This document shows, in pieces, positions 59,662-64,000 of a DNA stretch of 64,000 nucleotides (positions are counted from its first letter, which is position 1; each line of letters begins with the position of its first letter). This DNA comes from Vulcanisaeta sp. JCM 16161 (GTDB taxonomy: Archaea > Thermoproteota > Thermoprotei > Thermoproteales > Thermocladiaceae): the NCBI RefSeq assembly GCF_001316285.1, contig NZ_BBDO01000006.1, forward strand, positions 124,001 to 188,000, read 5' to 3'. Made by a program: the position numbers and the translations under genes. The notes under the pieces are model-generated. The model was given only the letters and a program-made list of their open reading frames with translations. It searched no databases and was not told where the DNA came from.

Positions 59662-59975
59662 TTAATAAATATAAAAGCAAAAATCAAGCCTCCAGCCTCG
59701 TCTCCACCTGTGTCTATGTCTAGCGGGTTCCGGCATCGATATAATAGTTACAAACGTATTAGACGCAGTATCGGCGTCAAGCACGATTACGGACCATCCT
59801 CTCTCTGGGCCAGAACTGGGCCGCAGGGCATGCTTATTAGTACTTTAACAATTGAACCACTCATTAGGCCAAGGTCGATTAACCTATCACTGCCAGGCCT
59901 AACGATTCTCACTATTGAGTTGTTTGGTACTTTATTTATTGGTATGCCTTCACTGCCCGCGTACATGTAAATCAC
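59662..59975 (-). CDS. feoA: FeoA-like protein, frameshifted
   Basis: Small SH3-like protein that accompanies FeoB. The start region overlaps the feoB stop by 4 bases. It reads IPINKVPNNSIVRIVRPG, then RLIDLGLMSGSIVKVLISMP, the family's L-x-x-L-G-L-x-x-G core, and GPVLAQRED. The frame is interrupted near 59790; the next frame reads VLDADTASNTFVTIISMPEP and ends in a basic tail at 59662. FeoA is thought to modulate FeoB GTPase activity in Fe(II) import. Confidence 0.72.
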
Positions 59976-61961
59976 CCTAACGTAATTATTAATGTAATAT
60001 AGTATGAAACGTACGCTAATCCCAATGCTATTAGGAATTGAAGAATAGTATTAATAACCGTAAGTTTTAAACCGACAATCTGCCTCTCCGTGATGAGTGT
60101 GGCAATACATGGTGAGTAGAATGTTGTGAAAACTATGAGGGCTATGGCTGATGGCGGTGAAACAAATGATTTTATGGCATGTATCAGTCCACCCTCCTCA
60201 ACACCGTAGAGTAGAGCCAACGTACTCAACACAACCTCCTTAAATATATATCCGTAAACTAACGCCGCAGAGAATTGCCAGGGTATACCAATTGGGCTTA
60301 ACAATGGTGCCATGGCGTTACCTATTACGCCAAGCCACGTCTGTTTAAGAAGTACAGGACTACCGAGGGCTTCAGGGCCTATCACACCACCCGGTCCACT
60401 TATTGAGAGGAACCACATTACTATTACGAAAATCACTATTAGCGTCCCAGCCCTAATTAAAAATTCATAGGTATAATGCCAGACCTTCCTAATGAATGCT
60501 TTGTGTAATGGTAATACTAATGGGGGTAATGTGTAGGAGTACGGCACACTTTTACCTATGAATCTTAAACGTACCTTTGAGAAACTCGATATTATAATCA
60601 CGCCAATCAGTGCTACGGCATAGGGCAATACCACAACGAGACCCATTAAATGCGGCAGTACAGCAGCCGCTATTAATGATATTATCACAAACCTTGCTGT
60701 GCATGGTATGTAGGGAATCATCAAGGCAGTAAGTACCCTATCCCTGGTGCTTGGTATCGCCTTTGTAGCGGTTATCGCCGGTACATTGCATCCAGAGCCG
60801 GCAATTAGGTAAATAAGTCCTCTTGAGGGAATACCAATACGTCTTAACCACCTTTCTATTGGAAATGATATCCTCACAATTAACCCAGAATCCTCTAGGA
60901 ATGCTATTAGGAGGGCAACCCCAAAGACGTAGGGTATAAAGTCTATTAATGTGGCAATTCCACTCCATATTCCATCTACGATTAATGATTTAATTAATTC
61001 ATTAGTTACGTAACTCGCAACAATACTATCTACTGGCAATGAATCAAGGGTTGTTGAGAGCAAATCCACCAGGGGTTCTAGGGCTAGGAATATAACCTCA
61101 GCTATTGCAAATAGTAATAAGATAGAGATAATAGGGCCGTATTTTGGATTCATGAATAATTCGTCATATTTGCTAACCAAGGGCTTTCCACCCTTTGAAA
61201 CAAACTTACTAATGAAAGATCTTACGGCATTCCACCGCATGGCCGCAACATAACTATTCACATCCCCAACCTCTTTACGAACCTTCTCAATAACCTGTCT
61301 AACATAGTCATTATTCAGTAAGTTACCCATTAATTCCCTCGTAACTGGGTTATCACTAAGTATCTCTATTGCGAGTCCTCGCGATATCCCCAGGGCATTA
61401 GTTAAATCCTCTATGTATTTCTCGAGCTTATCATAATTAACTACACGTACATTACCCTGCCCTACATCACGTATTTTAATAATCATATTCCTCAAAATAT
61501 CTAATCCAGAACCTCTAACGGCTATTGTGGGTAATACGGGTATTCCCAAGGCCTTACTTAACCCCTCAATATCGTATTGAAAGCCCCTCCTTAATGCTAA
61601 ATCCATCATATTAAGAACAAGGATTACAGGCCTGCTCAGCTCCATGACTTGAATAAGTAGGTAGAGGGTTTGCTCAGGATCAAGTGCTGACCCAACCACT
61701 ATTACACCATCATAATCGCCCCGTAGTATCTCCCTAGCAGCCACGGCCTCATCAACCATACCAGCTAAGGCTGTAGGTGCCTGGCAGGTCTATGATTGAT
61801 ATTTTAATCCCGTCAATACTATATTCGACTTTATTTATTGAAACCGTAGTACCTGGATAGTTAGCGGTCTTTACGGCAATGCCACTGAGTTCACTGACTA
61901 TGGTGGACTTACCACTATTTGGTATACCAGCAATAAGAATTTTTATATTTCTATTTTGCAT
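59972..61961 (-). CDS. feoB: Ferrous iron transport protein B, frameshifted
   Basis: Fe(II) transporter with an N-terminal G-protein domain. The GTPase motifs are G1 AGIPNSGKST, G3 DLPGTYSLS, and G4 LVLNMMDLA. Two groups of transmembrane helices follow, with the gate motif IAGSGCNVPAITATKAI. One shift near 61758 separates the first 70 residues from the remaining 595. The C-terminus is typical (KEVVLSTLALLYGVEEGG). Start ATG 61961. The gene precedes feoA, and three DtxR-like palindromes lie upstream, one overlapping its TATA element, so iron-dependent repression is likely. Confidence 0.88.
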
Positions 61962-61984
61962 GTACTTATCTACTTACTACTATA

Positions 61985-61999
61985 ATAGGACTACTTTAA
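61985..61999. promoter_or_regulatory. Degenerate DtxR/IdeR-like operator over the feoB promoter
   Basis: ATAGGACTACTTTAA differs at three positions from the operator at 62019. It overlaps the minus-strand TATA element of feoB (about 61995-62002), so a bound repressor would block TBP. Confidence 0.45.
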
Positions 62000-62018
62000 A
62001 ACTGTTCCTTTTGTCTCA

Positions 62019-62033
62019 TTAGGACTACCCTAA
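62019..62033. promoter_or_regulatory. DtxR/IdeR-like operator 1
   Basis: TTAGGACTACCCTAA has the form TTAGG-N5-CCTAA, matching the ends of IdeR/DtxR operators. It lies between the divergent feoB and DUF998 promoters. Confidence 0.6.
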
Positions 62034-62054
62034 CAGAAAGGTTTATAATTTCCA

Positions 62055-62069
62055 TTAGGGTAGGCCTAA
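62055..62069. promoter_or_regulatory. DtxR/IdeR-like operator 2
   Basis: TTAGGGTAGGCCTAA is again TTAGG-N5-CCTAA and is nearly the reverse complement of operator 1 (14 of 15 bases). It lies between the TATA element TTTATAATT (62042-62050) and the ATG at 62074 of the divergent membrane gene, so a bound protein would block its initiation. Confidence 0.62.
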
Positions 62070-62073
62070 CGAT

Positions 62074-62501
62074 ATGCAGAAAACCATTTTCCCAGGTAAG
62101 TCATCGAGGGTATGGCTTTTAGCGGGCATTATATCAGTGGCTATAATCATCGCCATAATGTCAATGCCTGAAGTGCTTGAACCCCTTGCTAAGTACATAG
62201 TTAAGTCCATGGGACGGTGGCTGTCATATTCAATTCCTCAATAATAATCATGGGTCTCCTATTAATAATTGCTGCAGTCCTCGTATGGGGACTTAGTAAG
62301 GTCTTTGGAGCAACGATAGCTCTAATAGGCATTGGCGCAATGGGCGTTGGCATATTCCCAGAGACCATACACCCATTCCACCTAATCTTCGCCCTAATAG
62401 CATTCCTATTCGCATCACTCTCATCATACCCAACAATAAGGATATCGAGAAGCCCAGGCAGGGTACTATGGCCAATACTAGGCACCATGCGGGGTTGTTG
62501 A
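62074..62501 (+). CDS. DUF998-like membrane protein, frameshifted and 3'-truncated
   Basis: Multi-helix membrane protein resembling DUF998: an N-terminal helix (VWLLAGIISVAIIIAIMSM), then, after a shift near 62215, IFNSSIIIMGLLLIIAAVLV, and GIGAMGVGIFPETIHPFH, the family's signature, followed by LIFALIAFLFASLSSYP. It ends at 62501, short of the last two or three helices expected, just before the convergent PaREP2-like ORF. The leaderless start at 62074 is under DtxR-like operators, so it may belong to the iron regulon. Confidence 0.6.
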
Positions 62502-62524
62502 TGATCGTGTTTTGTTTGATTTTA

Positions 62525-64000
62525 TTAGGTCCGTGGGCTTTGGGCGGGGCAGTTCAGCCTCACCATAGCTCTTGCTATTAACCAAGCCCTCTCGCCCTTG
62601 CCCTCATTCGCTGCCTCCTCGTGCATTCTCTTTAGGACTTCGCAGGCCTTAGCCACTAGTTCTGGGCGTTTCTTTACATCGCTATGGCATATGTAGACCT
62701 CGAAGTACCTGCTTAGGCTCCTCAACTCTGCGTTGTAGCCCGCGCCCTTAAGTCTCTCTTGAATCGATATGACATCCTCGTAATTCCAGCGTCTAGCCCT
62801 AAGCTCTACTGCGCCGCTGTTATACACGTGAATGCTCATCCTCATGCCGGCAACCTCGATTGATGACCTACCCTTTGGCTTGGGCACTATGCTTGCCAGC
62901 GTGATTAATCGCCTAGGCTTCTCCGCATCTGGCAATTGGCTTAGGTCCTCGATCAGAGCCTTGATTGAGGGTTCGCTAAGCATTTTCTTGGCTAGCTCAA
63001 TGGCTTTGGAGTACCTGACCACGTACACCACCCTATACCCACCATCCTTCCTCCGGAACCCCAGTCCCTCCAGCCTATCGATTATGCCACCCCACAACTC
63101 TAGCTTTGAACGGCCCATGTAGAGCCTAACCGACTTCTCCTCAACATTTACATCGCCATCGCCGAGTATTACATACAGCAAAAACGGTGGAAACTCCTCA
63201 TCACCGAGCTTGCTAGTCGCCTTAGCAACCTCGGGCTTATTCTCGAACACGCCCTTGTGGTCAACAGCCCTCAATTGCCACGTGACGCTTACATCGCCAT
63301 CATTGAGGCTCAAGCCGTGTATGCGTATGCGGTTCTTCCCAGGCCAAGCAATTAACCAAGCGATGACCTGCCAAAGTTGTGCCGTGCTCATCGTTGGGTA
63401 GCCTTCCTTATCAATTGAACCATCTGTCAGTAAAAGCCCGCATTGCATCGCCCTTAACCTCCCATCGTCGAAAAGCCTTGGCGTAACCACATGAGTGCCC
63501 TTAAGGCCAGTAAGCGATATCTGTATTGTCACGTTCCTCGACTTAGCGACCCTATCTATCGTAATCGCTAGGTTCTCTGTGTACAAATGTGCTGTGAATG
63601 ATTTATTACCATCGAATGGCTCCCCGTTCATGGTTACCTTAACATCGCCACTTCTCAATTTCTCAACTAACTCCTCTAGCTCTCTTCGGTACGTAGATAG
63701 CCATCTCTTCCTTGCTTCCTCGACTAACTCGAGCATTTTCCCGCCAACATTGAGCATTGCCCTCCTAAGGTTGGCGATGCCCTCGTCATTGTCCTCCTCG
63801 ACTTTAGCCTCAATCCTCCGCAGCCAATTATTTAATGCGTTGATTGCGTTGTCGAATGGGGTGTTCGAATCACTGAGCAGTATGGCTCTGTGTTTCTCGA
63901 CCCTGTTAATGAACTCATTGATTAGTTTCATGGTTTCCTCAATGATTCTTGGATCGTCAACAGGCTCACCGCATTTGAGCCTCCTCGAACCCCTGACCTT
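62525..64000 (-). CDS. PaREP2/LAGLIDADG-like repetitive-family protein, partial
   Basis: A long intact frame: 468 residues from the ATG at 63931, but the frame stays open to the window edge at 64000, so the true start is outside. The N-terminal part is helical (EGIANLRRAMLNVGGKMLEL). The core has LLTDGSIDKEGYPTMSTAQL and LYVILGDGDVNVEEKSVRL, two segments that resemble LAGLIDADG halves and that I recall from the PaREP2 family of repeated proteins in Thermoproteales. The C-terminal SIHVYNSGAVELRARRW is beta-rich. Function is unknown. The family name is tentative. Confidence 0.5.
   Translation of the reverse strand, partial: KVRGSRRLKCGEPVDDPRIIEETMKLINEFINRVEKHRAILLSDSNTPFDNAINALNNWLRRIEAKVEEDNDEGIANLRRAMLNVGGKMLELVEEARKRWLSTYRRELEELVEKLRSGDVKVTMNGEPFDGNKSFTAHLYTENLAITIDRVAKSRNVTIQISLTGLKGTHVVTPRLFDDGRLRAMQCGLLLTDGSIDKEGYPTMSTAQLWQVIAWLIAWPGKNRIRIHGLSLNDGDVSVTWQLRAVDHKGVFENKPEVAKATSKLGDEEFPPFLLYVILGDGDVNVEEKSVRLYMGRSKLELWGGIIDRLEGLGFRRKDGGYRVVYVVRYSKAIELAKKMLSEPSIKALIEDLSQLPDAEKPRRLITLASIVPKPKGRSSIEVAGMRMSIHVYNSGAVELRARRWNYEDVISIQERLKGAGYNAELRSLSRYFEVYICHSDVKKRPELVAKACEVLKRMHEEAANEGKGERAWLIARAMVRLNCPAQSPRT

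Overview
The window is a stretch of crenarchaeal (Thermoproteota) chromosome, most like Thermoproteales of the Vulcanisaeta/Caldivirga type. Evidence: many genes start at or just after the predicted transcription start, with a TATA element about 26 bases upstream and no Shine-Dalgarno; strictly archaeal families are present (Nre repair protein, Taw1 wyosine synthase, archaeal uS17, HerA-like ATPase, archaeal-type FeoB, two CydA-like oxidase subunits and no CydB); and a PaREP2-like repetitive-family ORF lies at the right edge. The genus is inferred, not proven.

Layout. 1-9.8 kb: HerA-like ATPase (partial), amino-acid permease, pyrF, Lrp-type regulator, ferredoxin, TatD nuclease, ribosomal protein uS17, a candidate ncRNA, a cysteine-synthase-like enzyme, a class III aminotransferase and a winged-helix protein. 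9.9-18.1 kb: lipid-linked sugar flippase, bd-type quinol oxidase subunits, a disulfide reductase/NADH oxidase, a ferritin-like protein and a second permease. 18.2-32 kb: Nre plus an SPL-like radical SAM protein, VapBC, a MoCF/CinA-like protein, a serine recombinase, serA, DsrE, an orphan solute-binding protein, an endonuclease IV relative, HEPN-MNT, AmrS and a sugar isomerase. 34.3-49.1 kb: a segment that looks inverted, because the two halves of one DUF3800 gene lie at its ends in opposite orientation and share a 7-bp inverted sequence. It holds VapBC, a C/D box sRNA, two convergent TldD/PmbA-type proteins, a cluster of gene fragments, a DUF255 thioredoxin-like protein, HEPN-MNT, TrmO and Taw1. 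49.5-54.3 kb: a degenerate integrated element ending at tRNA-Trp, with two integrase remnants, two tandem membrane proteins carrying twin CX3C motifs, and secreted or coiled-coil surface proteins. 54.4-64 kb: two more permeases, a regulator, an esterase, feoB-feoA with DtxR-like operators, and a PaREP2-like ORF.

About 40 genes, many of them housekeeping, carry single-base frameshifts, roughly one per kilobase. Several are repaired by adding one base to a run of G or C. I read most of these as sequence error rather than pseudogenes, so such genes are listed as CDS with the shift positions noted. Genes that are truly truncated are listed as pseudogenes.

Functional links: feoB/feoA and a divergent DUF998 gene share an iron-type operator region. 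Nre and the radical SAM protein form a tight probable repair operon. TrmO and Taw1 are adjacent and both modify tRNA position 37. The oxidase, disulfide reductase and ferritin-like genes form a respiration/redox neighbourhood.
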